From: Corylus avellana
Taxonomy: Eukaryota; Streptophyta; Magnoliopsida; Fagales; Betulaceae
Assembly (NCBI RefSeq): GCF_901000735.1
Contig: NC_081546.1
Location: 6,577,001 to 6,641,000, forward strand
Length of the DNA stretch: 64,000 nt
Direction of reading: 5' to 3'
In this document: piece after piece, positions 35,250 to 46,942 of the stretch
Layout: every line of letters begins with the position of its first letter
Numbering within the stretch: the stretch's first letter is position 1
The notes under the pieces: model-generated
The model's database searches: none
The model's input: the letters and a program-made list of their open reading frames with translations, nothing else
Told to the model about the DNA's origin: nothing
Translations under genes and position numbers: made by a program

Positions 35250-37367
35250 TTGAATGTTGGTTTGTTATTGGTCATCTCGAGGTGAAAGAAGTCAAACATG
35301 TCATATCATCCACCGCCTTATCCAACCAAACATCACCTAAGCCTGAAAGCAGAATTTATTATCAGACAAAAAGTGCAAATCCCGAGGTCCCTTTTTAGTG
35401 GTCGCGTGTCAGGTTTGCTAGCACGTTTCCTATGCTTACGTGCTTTTTCGGTTTTTATTTTTATTTATTTTTTATTCTTTGGCTTAAAATACGAATTCGG
35501 ACATAAGATTAAAATCTCTAACAATTAATTAGGAAAGTTTTTGTAAAAATATTTATATGAGATTTATTTATTTTTAATAAATTTTGAGTTGTGTAATTAC
35601 GTATTCAGACATGTGAGTTTTATATGATTTTTCTTGCACTTGTCACACCTATCTAATAGTTAATTACTATTTAAAAAATAAAAAAACAGTTAATTACTAT
35701 GAACTCCAATCATTAGCGGACTATAATGGTATTAAAAGTACTTATAATAGCATACGTATTTAAAGGTGTTCCTAAAATAGGTTTAGGTAATAATAAGTCT
35801 AAAAAACATGTCTATCCAATTCATTAAATGCATTTGAGCTAATTGCTTATCTAAATGTAGAGAAGCATTATGTATCAATGCATAAGTATTTAATGTATTT
35901 TTTTGTCTCTTACTTTATTATTTTTGTGGTGGTTTTTCTCTTTCATCTTTCTCAAGACCCATACTCTAACAAACTTTACTAATTTCCTCCACCAATTCCA
36001 ATGCTTCCTTTTATCTGCCATAATCACACTTATCTTTCATCTCTAGATCAATTACATTTATGACCCTAATTGAGCTGGGTATTGAATATTTAAGCTTTAT
36101 TCGTTTAATTTTATTTCAAACATGACGCAAGTTTGAACTTACCACCAAGCTAAATAATTTGTTTTAAGTTTAACTCATTTATTTTTCGAGCAAACTCGAA
36201 CTTGTTCACGTGCTGCTTAGTTAACTTATTCACTTCTTATATAAAGTAATTATTAATTAGCCTTTGTTATTTTGTGGTGTGCCAAGAAAACTTTTGTTGT
36301 GAATGTTTGTTGCATATATCTCTTAGAGTTTGTGATTTAAACCGCGCCTTATCATCATCAATCAATTGAAGTCTACCAATGAGCCTGCAAGGAAAATAAG
36401 GAGAATGATTGTCAAAAGAGGATTTGGAGTTGTTGTGACAGGAGGCAAGTGGGGGTACTTGTCTATGTACAGGTATCTAAATCTTTATAAGGGTTGTAAG
36501 TGTATTTTGCTTTTACTACAAATCTTCCTTGGTGAATTGGGTTTCTGGGCCTAACTACCCAAAATGGTATTACCTTTGATGTGTTTTTTAAAAGGTTTCT
36601 AAATCACACATTGTGAGAATTTCTTCAAGATCATGTTTCAAACATATTGGGTTAGAGGACACTTTCTCTAACTCAATTTGAAAGAAAACTTTGTTCGGGG
36701 TTTAACTGAAACCACCTTTGAACATTTTTAGGTGGCTAAAATGGAAAAATTTAAAGAGCTTTGAACATTCTTAGGTGGCTCTAGAAGCTCTTAAAAAAAC
36801 TTGGTGAAAAAAATGATTCGATCAAAGGAAAAATTGTACAAGGTAAATGTTGCTTATAGGTAATGGAGATCCAAGAGAACCCAGTTTTGAAACTCGTGGT
36901 AGACTTGAATGCCGGCAGAAAGCAAGAGAGAGAGAGAGAGCTAAGAAGAAATTGTTCACTTATCCGTCAATCATGCTCCGAAAAAATGGCGACTCTTCCA
37001 AATCAGGCTTGGAGATGGCCACCGTTCCTAATTTAACAAGACATCCAAAATCTCATATGATCATCTGAAATGTGTAATGCCAATAGGCTGAATTTTTAAT
37101 AAACGTTGAAAACTACTCATTTGTTGCTAAATGGAAAGTTTGAAACTAATCATGTTTTCTCCAATTGCAAATTTTCTGCCGCCTCCACAAGGAAATAGCT
37201 GGCTTCAATAGAATTATGAATTAAAAGTATTCCTCTGGATCTTGGGTGAGTGAACCAGCTTCACATGGAAGAACAGGTAGGAAAGGTGACGCAGGCATAA
37301 TAGGCAACGCAATTTCATCCCTCTTTCCAATAGAAGAATAAACAGCCAGAAAATTATCGGCAGCCTC
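35079..37367. other. Intergenic stretch between the bHLH and RING genes
   Basis: Divided between bHLH leader/promoter (to about 35.4 kb, with a CT/GA microsatellite) and AT-rich spacer plus the 3' flank of the RING gene. No gene supported. Confidence 0.5.
35220..35245. repeat. (CT)n microsatellite in the bHLH 5' region
   Basis: About 13 CT dinucleotides, read as (GA)n on the gene strand about 150 bp upstream of the ATG, in the leader or core promoter. GA runs there can bind GAGA-type (BPC) factors; role not shown. Confidence 0.8.
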
Positions 37368-40300
37368 TCATTTCGTCAGGGCTGTTGTTTTACAAATGGG
37401 GCACAAATTCTTGTGCATCAGCCATTGTTTTATACAGCCAGCGTGAAAATCATGGCCACATTCCAGTGTCCCAAGATCATCTCCATTATTGTATTCCTCC
37501 TGCAAATGAAAACACAATATTTCAGGCAAAGAGAAGAAAACCAGTATCACACAGAGAGTCAAGTGGGTCATTTACCTGACAGATACAACATGGCTCTGCC
37601 TCGAGTGGAGAACCTACTGCAATCGAACACTCCCGCCGTCTCAGACGATTTAAAATTGTCTCCTCACTCAATCCCGTGCTCACATTTCCAATGCGCTCTT
37701 CCAGAGCCAACAACTCCTATAATTCCAATAAACATTATATAAGAACAAAGATAGATTGTTTTAAACAGGTAAACATAATGTCTAGATCAGTTTTTTGGAT
37801 ATTTACCTCATAAGACATGTTATCAACATCTAGTCGCATATCCCTGTGTCGATCATGAGCATCAGCCACCCCAAAAAAGACCGACTGGTCAAGGATCATG
37901 ACATCCTGACAAGGTGGAAGCACGTGTCAGAAAAGTAGCCATTTGCCTCTAAAATTGCTTGGTCAAGGATCGTAAACAAGACAGCAGAATATTTCTGCAT
38001 GCCATAAAATTGTCTTTCGCCTAGGCCTTTTTAAAATTTTCATGACAAGTTAGTGACGTTCTAGGTGAAGAAACTCTAAAGGTAAAAATCTGACCTCAAA
38101 TCGTAAGCTCTCACCCCTGCGCATGAGACCCAAGACATTTCGAATCTGCTACAAAAAAAGAAAAAAAGAATTATTAAAGTAAACAGAAAAACAATCCAAC
38201 TGGCTTAGAAAATTTGTTAAAAAGTCCAAATATGAAAGAAAAAAGAAATGCGACATTTCCAATAAATTTCTTTTTCCCACCAGCTTGTACCAAACGATAG
38301 ACATGTGGCCACCCTCAATGGAGAAGGAAGGCCGTGCAGGCACCCCAACCTGGACATGGGTGGTCACATATGTCCGGGTTAGGGCTGCCACCTAGCCTAT
38401 TGTTGTGGCATGCGGCTACTTCCGACCAGGATAGAGGTGGCCACGCCCTTGGCCTGTTGTGGTGGCCACACAGATATCTTTGATCAGGAAAGAGGCAGCC
38501 ACACGACCAGCCCTCTCCTCCATTGAGGGTAGCCACACAATTATCTTTTCTTTTTATAATTTTTTATTAAAAGTTTTCTTGAAAGTGTTGTGTTTAGTTG
38601 TTTGTTAATGTACATGATAAATGCATCTTTTTGTCTCTAAGAAAGCACTTTGAGAATATGTTACCAAACATAGCCAAAGCTATTCAAGTGGTTGAGCTGA
38701 TGTATAACATACAAGCATAGATTTACAAACAACTAAAAAAATTATTACACTTAATAAAAACAAGCATGACCCATTCACAAGTAATTGATGAAACACAAGC
38801 CCACACATTTGATGATGGCCATTACTACAGTCACAAGAGACAATATCATAATATGTGACAAAGACGGTGAACCTTCTTTAAAATTAAATAACTGAACACG
38901 TAAGGTTGAAACAAATAAAAGTTGAGCAGGAACATCATCACATCAAGCAACAATTAAAATCAAACTTGCAGGAGTCAAGTATATAAATAGTGGCCTTGAT
39001 TCTAATGATGATAATTGGGCTAAAATCATGTCAGGTAATCATCTTGTATGAACATCAGAAAAATGACAATCATCCACATGAATTTCATGTTTAAAGATAA
39101 GAGATGAAAGGAAAAAGGATATGCAAAATAGCTGAACTTTGACACCATGAAAAAGTCATAGCAAAAAAAGAGAGTTCTAGAACATACCTCAGATACAAGC
39201 CTGCTACTTCCATCGCCGGCCGCAGCAGATGTTCGCATCAAATAAGGGATTCCAAGTCCACCATTACTTTGTCTCTCCATCCACAATGCTGACCTCGGGT
39301 GTGACTGAAGATGACCCTGGTTACCAGGTCCAGATGAAAACCCCATTTCTTGCGAGGAAACAGGGCCTGAACGCAGTGGAGAATAATTACCGCTCTGGCC
39401 TCCAGACTCAGAGCCAGCAGAAGAAAACAATGACCTGCGAACATATTCAGATAATCTTCGAGGATATTGCGGAGGATTCTGTCGAGGAACTAAAGTAGGA
39501 GCTGATGATGGATGGACACCTGAACTGGGGTTGGTCCGAGAAGTAGAAGCAACATTTCCAGGAATACTTAAATTTACACCAGTTGAACTTCTATTTGCTG
39601 GATTTTGAACCAAATTTCTCACATCAGTAGCAGACACAAACATAGGATGCTCCAAAAGATTTCTTGCAACGCTTCTTGAACCTGTTTCTATGCGTGGTAC
39701 AGCATCTCTGTCTCCAGAAACAATAGACGTTGTCGAACTGCCAGTTCCTGAGCTCGATCCTCCATTCCACCTATGAGCTTGCACATTTCGTGGCAATGTA
39801 GGAACATGAATCAAAACTGGTTGACTTTGAGGAATCATATTATCTGCAGTAGATGCTGACCTCAAGTCCAAAGAATAATCAACTGGAAGATGTCTCTGTG
39901 AAAGCTGGGAAGAAGAAACACTAGAATGCCTAACAGCACTCTCTGTTGGGAATAAAGTAGGGGAAATAGAATCTTGTTGAATTGGCGGATTTATCCTCAA
40001 ACGGGTATTTCTATGGGAGCTTCCTGCCCCACTTAAATCGGGAATGTTATCAAAAGCGACTTCTGTTGCACCTAGCATGAGTCTTGGGTTCACCTGTTCT
40101 GGTGGAGCAGAAATCCCTAAACTGCTGGTCAGATTAAATGGAGCAGGAACAGCAGACCATGCACTATCAGTACGCTGAAAGTAGCTAGAACTTCCAGATA
40201 CAGAAGACTGTCCAACATTTGCTTCAATAGCTTTTCTTTTACAGGACACACGGCGACCTTCCATTGAACAACCTGATCTGCCATCATTGTCTTCCACCAA

Positions 40301-40891
40301 AAATCCACCACTTCTGGAAGGCAGTGCATGATGAATGGAGCCACCAGCAGGTGGGATCCACTGATTTTCTGATCCACTAGACTTGTGCATATTAGGACAT
40401 AACATGACTTGACTATTATCACCACCATTACCCACAAAACCTGTGTTTATGTTGAGATTCTGGGTAAGCACATCAGAATTGGAACTTTGCAGAAACAGAG
40501 GGTTCGTATTGACATTGGCAACTGAAAATGTATTAGGTGGTTCATAGCTCCGTTCTTCCAACCTTGGACCAGCCCTGGGGCAAGCACTTTCAGAAGATGA
40601 CCATCCAAGTTCTGCTTTCTGCTCATCACACCTGACCTCACTCTGGCTGTTGCTAGAACTAGGCTCACCCAAGCTCCAACCACTTGACATCTGTCGTTCG
40701 TGGTTCACAGAATTCAAATATGTGTTCATATCACCAGGTGGCAGCATATAGTCTGGCAATTGGTTTCCTGCAGTATTTCGCATGTTATTCCAGCAAAGCT
40801 GCTGACTTATAGGAACATTATTTGATGTAGATCCATGGTCAATTTCCAAGGTTTCAGGCAAGGAACCAACTCTACCCCTCTGCCCTTGCAT
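37368..40891 (-). CDS. RING-H2 E3 ubiquitin ligase, MBR/HIP1 type
   Basis: Six coding exons join in frame to 708 residues: 39188-40891, 38095-38145, 37807-37905, 37576-37716, 37368-37499 (plus an upstream non-coding exon). The ATG at 40889-40891 (MQGQRGRVGSLPE) lies 5 bases after a splice acceptor, so the 5' UTR is split; a likely donor is near 42466 and the leader exon reaches about 42.7 kb. Residues 1-600 are disordered and Ser/Asn/Gln-rich, typical of this family. The C-terminal RING is C3H2C3: Cys661, Cys664, Cys679, His681, His684, Cys687, Cys698, Cys701, recruiting an E2 enzyme. Arabidopsis relatives include MBR1/MBR2, which degrade MED25 and promote flowering; equivalence here is not certain. 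The listed coding exons number five; the sixth exon is the 5' UTR one. Confidence 0.9.
38300..38540. mobile_element. Small TIR element in an intron of the RING gene
   Basis: The left ATGTGGCCACCCTCAATGGAG is the inverse of the right CTCCATTGAGGGTAGCCACAC. Between them GGTGGCCACGCC, GGTGGCCACACAG and GGCAGCCACAC repeat. About 240 bp, GC-rich against AT-rich intron, no coding capacity. Confidence 0.65.
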
Positions 40892-42466
40892 TAGGGCTAC
40901 TAACAACTTTATTATAAAGATATAGGTAACGATCTCAAAGAAATTCCAACAGAAAAAATCAAGTACACTGTTGGTACACCTGATACAAGAAGACAACACA
41001 AATCATCAGATTTGGAAGTCAGAGAGCTATAATCTAATTCACCAATATAACACTATGTTGGACTCATTTCTGTTTGCTATGGTGTGTAAATGAAGTTGCT
41101 GATGCAAAAGTAATTTTTATGCCGTGTGGCGATGCTTCATTTTCTTTTCTTATTCTTTTTTTTTTTTTTTCTTCAAATCTTTTACTTCCTTCGTTTTTGG
41201 TGGTCTTGGTGGTAATGGTACTGGTGGCGGAGGAGGGGGGGTTGAAATTTACAATATGTATTTGCATTGGAATATGTAGCTAACTCGACCTAAAGGAAAG
41301 GTGCAAATTGAGCTTAGATTCGTAACATTGATATATACCAAGTCATTATCTTGCTTTCATTTAGTTATCTTTTGGCAGGTTCAAGCATCCCCTCTAGTCT
41401 TCTTAGATATGAAGAAACTCCATCAATGAAGCCAGACTCAGGACCCAAAAAAAAAAAATAAAGAAGGCAAACTATCCCAGACACAAAGTAACATTGAGAA
41501 TCAACACCAAATACTACTTGACCCATAAAGGGCGTAGAATCATCCAAACATCAGTCGCTAATCCATAGGTCAACATATTTTTCACAAACACTACAAGCTC
41601 ATAACATCATTTCTACCCAAAAAATTGAATAGTACAAATAAAATGACAACACAAACAAGGAAAGGGCAACAACGTGAATGTTAAGAATCAAAGCAACAGT
41701 TTGCAGTAGCAAATAGATCAACTAGGCATCATTAACCTCAGCTACAAAAGATATATATACACACACACATACACATTCCTGAAAATCACAAATCCCCACC
41801 ACCTAAACCTCTACCTACAAAGTAAAGAATCATGAAGCACCCATGCTAGACATCTCACCAAAGCAATTCATCACAATCACATATATCCAGGCACCCACCA
41901 GGGAAAGATCTAATGATACAAAACCACCAAGTTAAAGTTGCACCCTTTCAAACAGGCAACGGCAAAACAGACCCACAAAGGCACTCCAAACAAATTTCAG
42001 TAACTGTCTGTATTTCTTTCTTGTTTGTTTATTTTGGTGTAAGCGCACACATACACACACGGACTCAATCCTTTTATAGAAAAGTAATACATAAGAGGGA
42101 GATTTTTTTTTTTTTTGGGTCATTTTAGGATAGAAGAAGCTATGAGCCAAATATCACTCGAACCAAGCTTTAACAGAATGATTTTACAAATCAAAGAGCA
42201 GATAAAGACCCAACATCAGAAAACAGACATAACACACGGAACCCATCCAGGTATTGGGTTTAAAATATTATTAAAAGCTTCAAACAAACTTACCCACAAT
42301 TCCTCATGAAATTTTTCTAAAACCCCAAGAATATAAAAAGAAAATATAGAACCGAGAGATCAAACATACTAATTCCAATCCGATCTTATCACCAACCAAT
42401 TAATCCAAAAGAAAAAAGTGCAGATAACAAAGGGATAAATCCAAAAAGAAAAAAAAGAAAAACTCA

Positions 42467-42745
42467 CCCAGCAGATGAAAATAGAACACCGATCTACCTG
42501 AAAAATATGGGCCAGAAAACAAAGAACCAGCCCAGAGAAAACGATGAAAAAAAAAAAGCTGTATTTTCGTTCCGCTGCCTCTTTGATTTTCCTTACGCTT
42601 AGCTCGAGAAAAAGAAAGAGGCGAAAAAACCAAACCCAAGGAGCAAAGGGAGGAAGAGAGAGAGCCTTGGCCCTTGGGTGGAGGATTTGAGAATGGAGAG
42701 AGAAAGGGAAAGAGAGATTAAAGAGGACAACAATCTTTAATTTAC
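42467..42745 (-). promoter_or_regulatory. Probable leader exon and 5'UTR intron donor of the RING gene
   Basis: A donor CTGCTGG|GTGAGT on the minus strand near 42466 and an acceptor TTAGTAG|CCCTA before the ATG at 40891 would define a ~1.57-kb leader intron. The presumed leader is CT-rich, as usual for plant 5' UTRs. No transcript evidence; boundaries are approximate. Confidence 0.45.
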
Positions 42746-45700
42746 GAAATAACCCCAAAAGAGAGAGAAAGAGAGTAATACCAGGGGATTAGTCCTAACA
42801 GAGCAGTTTCCCAACAAAGAATTGAATACAATAAAATAAAATAAAACAAACAAATAAAAAAGCAAGCAAGCAACAACTGGTAGAGGCAAAAGTTTGCACT
42901 ACTATTCGGCTGCTTACCAAATGGGCTTTAAGGTCCCCCTCTTTCCTCGTGATATTTTCTCTCTCTCTATCTCTTAAACTAAACCAAAATTAAAGACTTT
43001 TTGATGTTTATTGCTGTTGTTTGTTGTTGCTGTTGATGATGTTGCTGTTGTAAAACTTGTTGTTATATGTTACGTTGTATCATGTATGCATCTCCTTCAC
43101 GCCAAGCACCTGTCCTCCTCTCCCCTTCCTCCCTCCCACCCTAGTCCCCATCACACCCTCTCCCTTCGCCTCCCTCCTTTTTTGAAGAGTCTCCCTTGTA
43201 GACCAAAAATTAATCATTTTTCTTCCTTTTTTTTTTTTTGTTGGGTCCCTGTTTTTAATGACTAAATTTTTTTTTCTTCAATATGGTTAAAAGAATCTGG
43301 GTGCTCGTTTGATTTTTGGTTGGCTATACATTAAAAGACCATGGCTGATGGTCCCATCATAGGGGTAATGGGTTTACGAGCCAATTACCAAATTAGAAGC
43401 ATCAAATATTGTGTCGGGTACAGTTTCAGGGAGTGATTTGTCAAATTTTGGGTAAGGTTTTTCTGCACTCTAGGTGTTTGTGTTTTGGTACAATGCGGCT
43501 GCTGAGTGCTGACATTGTATATAACTTTGCTTAAAAGAGGTGTGAATAGATAGACCCAAAGCCCCTAATAAGTATCTCTTTCTTTTCCGTCTCCTACCGT
43601 TCACTTCTCCATCGTGGGCCTCTTATTCTTTATATTTTCATCATTTTTGTCCCTTTCATTTTTTCTTTTTTTTTTCTTTTTTTTTTTTCTCTCACCTTTT
43701 GAAGGTGGTTGCTTTGCTTTCATAACTTTCTATTATATGTTAATTTTTGGCCTTGGAAACAAGCTCCCCATCCTCCCCTATGGATTGCTTATATAACCCA
43801 TTGCGTATGGGCTATTTAGCCTATTTAAAACTAATAAATATACTATTAAGATAAGGGTGGTGATTCCCCCACCGAAGAGAATATTAGAAATTTTCCTTGC
43901 TTTTGACAATGAAGAAAAATCAGGCAACCTACAAAACACAGCTCACCCCATTTGGGTTCAATCATGTACCAAGTTGAAAACAAAAATTGCACATTTGACT
44001 CTTTCATCTCTTTAAATCTCTTTTAAAAAAACCCTTTTCTTTTTCTTCTAAAAGTTGGGTGGTATAGTGATTGGGTGAATTTATTCCCACAGAGCAAAAC
44101 TAATGACCTGCAAAAATTGCAGGGATTGAAATGACCCACTTGTATGAGCATATGGTGGGGAAGGTGGAGGTTGTGTGTATGATAATGATCGTGCACATGA
44201 AAGAGGGAGGGATAACGAAAGGTTTAATGTTAAAATGGTTTATACGTTTGTATTTACTTTCAAACTTTGAAGAGGTCAAGATTGCCACGTACCACCGCCC
44301 GTGGGTATTCATTTTATTTCTACTAATTATTTTTCAAGTTATAATAAGATGTTTAATTTTATTTTATTAGGGCAAAAAATTTGGTGCTTTTATGGAGAAA
44401 AGTTATACCCTTCTCTTTTGGTTTGTAAATTGTAAGTGGGGTGATGCCAATTTGAAATGTATTTTACAACATTTGTTTTTTTATAGATCAAATCCTATGG
44501 GAATGAAAGAATTTGAAGTAATTACCTTTTGCTTATTACACCTGACCTCATCAAACTATCATCTTATGATAAAAAGTCTCATTCCGTTAGTCAAAGAGAT
44601 TAAAATTGACAATCAACGGTCATGTGCAAGTCATGTACCATTTTAATTTTTTTTTTTTTTTTTTTTTTCACTTTTGCCCTCATTTTAAATTGTTTTCATG
44701 TGTTGGATTAGGGTTTAAGAGGGTATAAGTGTCATTTTCTCAGTCTAAAGTGAGGGCAAAAGTGGAAAAAAAAAATTTAAAATGGCACATGACTTGCGCA
44801 TAACTGTTGACCATCAATTTTAACCTATTTAACTGACGGAAATAGGCTTTTTTTCATAAGATATTAGTTTGATGGAATCAGGTATCATAGTTGGTAGTTC
44901 ATGGGAAAAAAGTACCAAGGCACTGTAATTCATGTGAGCAAAAAGTAATTACTCCAAAAAATTTCCTTTTTTTCTTCCGATGAAAATTAAAAAAATAAAA
45001 TAAACAATAAAAAATCTTTGAAACTGGTGCCTACCCACCAATTGATTGTTTTTAACTGTGTTGTAATCAATTGTCAGAATGTCAGTCTTAACTCTTTCAG
45101 TTTTAACAATTAGTGCACAAACAAGCATTTTTTGTCCATAAAAATCATTAAAATAAGACTTTGCAATAAGATGAAGGATAAGCTTCTTGTAAATTATTTA
45201 ATTAAGGAAAAAGTCGCTGAAAAGTTTAGCACAAAAAGGTAGAAAGATTATTTATTTATATGGTATAAATCATCGTCATGTCCCACTGTTATAAGAAATT
45301 TATGACTCCACATCTATTTTCAACTCCACATACTTTTATATACTCTTCCACAGTTCTAAAGAATAAATTTTATTTCTAATAGAATTATTTCATAAGTCCG
45401 ACTCTTCCAAGAGAAAAACCCTAGCTCAATCCATCACTGTACACAAATTTGTCTCCATTAGTTAATGCCTTTTATTTTTTTGTTCGAAGTATATAAAAAT
45501 ATAATTTTGGGGCAAGAACTTGAAAAGGAACCGGGGGCCATCAGAAACTCCTTCACGCATAATTCAATGTGATGACAGGCAATGCTAGAGAGATTGATTG
45601 ATTAACAAGCACAGCTCTCTCAGTAATGGTAATTGAATCTCAAAATTATTCAAAGTACTATCCTGACAGCTTTAAAGTTCTTCCACTATAACGTGAAAAA

Positions 45701-46670
45701 TCATATTCATTGCTTCTAAATAGCAATTACTGCACTTACCAAACCACCACCACCACCCCAATGGCTTTAATTTGATATCACTGGCATGATTAATCACAAG
45801 GTTGTGCCACAAAGGTGACATATATGTGACATGATTATGACATCTCTACACCAATCTGCAAAATATAACAGAAAGAAGAAAAATATATATAGAGTTGCGC
45901 AGATCCAGATGATTTTAGGGTTTCCCTAGACTTTCTGAAATACAATGCACCTAAAATGTTGAAATTGGATCCAGAATTCAGGTTCTGCAACTAAAAAGAC
46001 AACAAAATAAGCAATACAAATGTAATAAAAAAAAAAACTAATATGTAGCATCAAAGAGGTGATAATAAGCATTAAAGATAATGCTTCCTCTAGCATCACA
46101 TTTATGAAACATTTTTCCATTTAGCTATATGCAAGAAACAAGAATGTTAAGCACTAAAATACACAATTCAAGTAATTAAATACACTCATCTATATCCAAA
46201 ATCCATAATTTATATAAGCTCCATCCATCTCTTCAACAATAAAGTTCAAAAACATAGAAAGAAAGGCTGAAGGAAAAGTGGCCCTGCTAAGGGAAGGCTC
46301 TGGACAGGTGGTGGAAAATTTTAACTTTGCCACAGAAGCAAATGAATGAAAACGATGACCTCCACCATCAAGGGAACAATTGCAGCATTATCAAGCTAGG
46401 CGACGCAGCTAATACTTGCATAACTCACTCTGGAATTATCCTCATCAAACATAATAATCGTTTTGTGGCACTCCGCTGGAGAAAATTGCCTTCTACCAGG
46501 CACAATAACAAATCTGCATGCCCAGACCAAAAGAATAATTGCTGAATGTTTCTCAAATGGGACTGGGAAAACAATTACAAGATAATAATATAGTAATTAC
46601 CTTAACAGGAGAAGTTATTCTGTCGCTACATCTCTCTCAACTTCAAAGCTGACATCTTATTTTTTTCTAA
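42746..46670. other. Intergenic stretch between the RING and NAC genes
   Basis: CT-rich RING promoter (42.8-43.7 kb), AT-rich spacer, and one TIR element (44518-44957). No supportable gene; open frames are short and of low complexity. Confidence 0.5.
44518..44957. mobile_element. TIR element of about 440 bp with very long inverted repeats
   Basis: Inverted arms of over 150 bp meet at a T-rich centre. Left landmarks GTAATTACCTTTTGCTTATT, CATCAAACTATCATCTTATG, CAACGGTCATGTGCAAGTCA recur inverted on the right (TGACTTGCGCATAACTGTTG, CATAAGATATTAGTTTGATG, TGAGCAAAAAGTAATTACT). No coding capacity. Long arms suggest a MULE-type MITE that would fold into a hairpin if transcribed. Confidence 0.75.
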
Positions 46671-46890
46671 TTAAATGTTTCTCAAGGTTTTGCAATATTT
46701 AAGACCCTTCTCATCTGTTTTTTGGGTATATAAACCTTCTCCCATAACAATTGTTTCCAGCAATAGCCTGACCACTAGGATTAAATGTTTCTCAAGGTTT
46801 TGCAATATTTAAGACCCTTCTCATCTGTTTTTTGGGTATATAAACCTTCTCCCATAACAATTGTTTCCAGCAATAGCCTGACCACTAGGA
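46671..46890. repeat. Perfect 110-bp tandem duplication downstream of the NAC stop codon
   Basis: 46671-46780 and 46781-46890 are identical as far as I can read, each starting TTAAATGTTTCTCAAGG and ending ACCACTAGGA. It begins about 50 bp beyond the NAC stop at 46943, so it lies in the likely 3' UTR. Identity indicates a very recent event or an assembly duplication. Confidence 0.9.
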
Positions 46891-46942
46891 TTAGCATTCA
46901 CATATCATTGAAGTCAACTGATTCAATGTCTCTATTGAATAG

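Noticed and set aside
36366..36554. Short plus-strand frame with a glycine-rich start
   Set aside because: AT-rich tail, no homology recognised, no promoter context.
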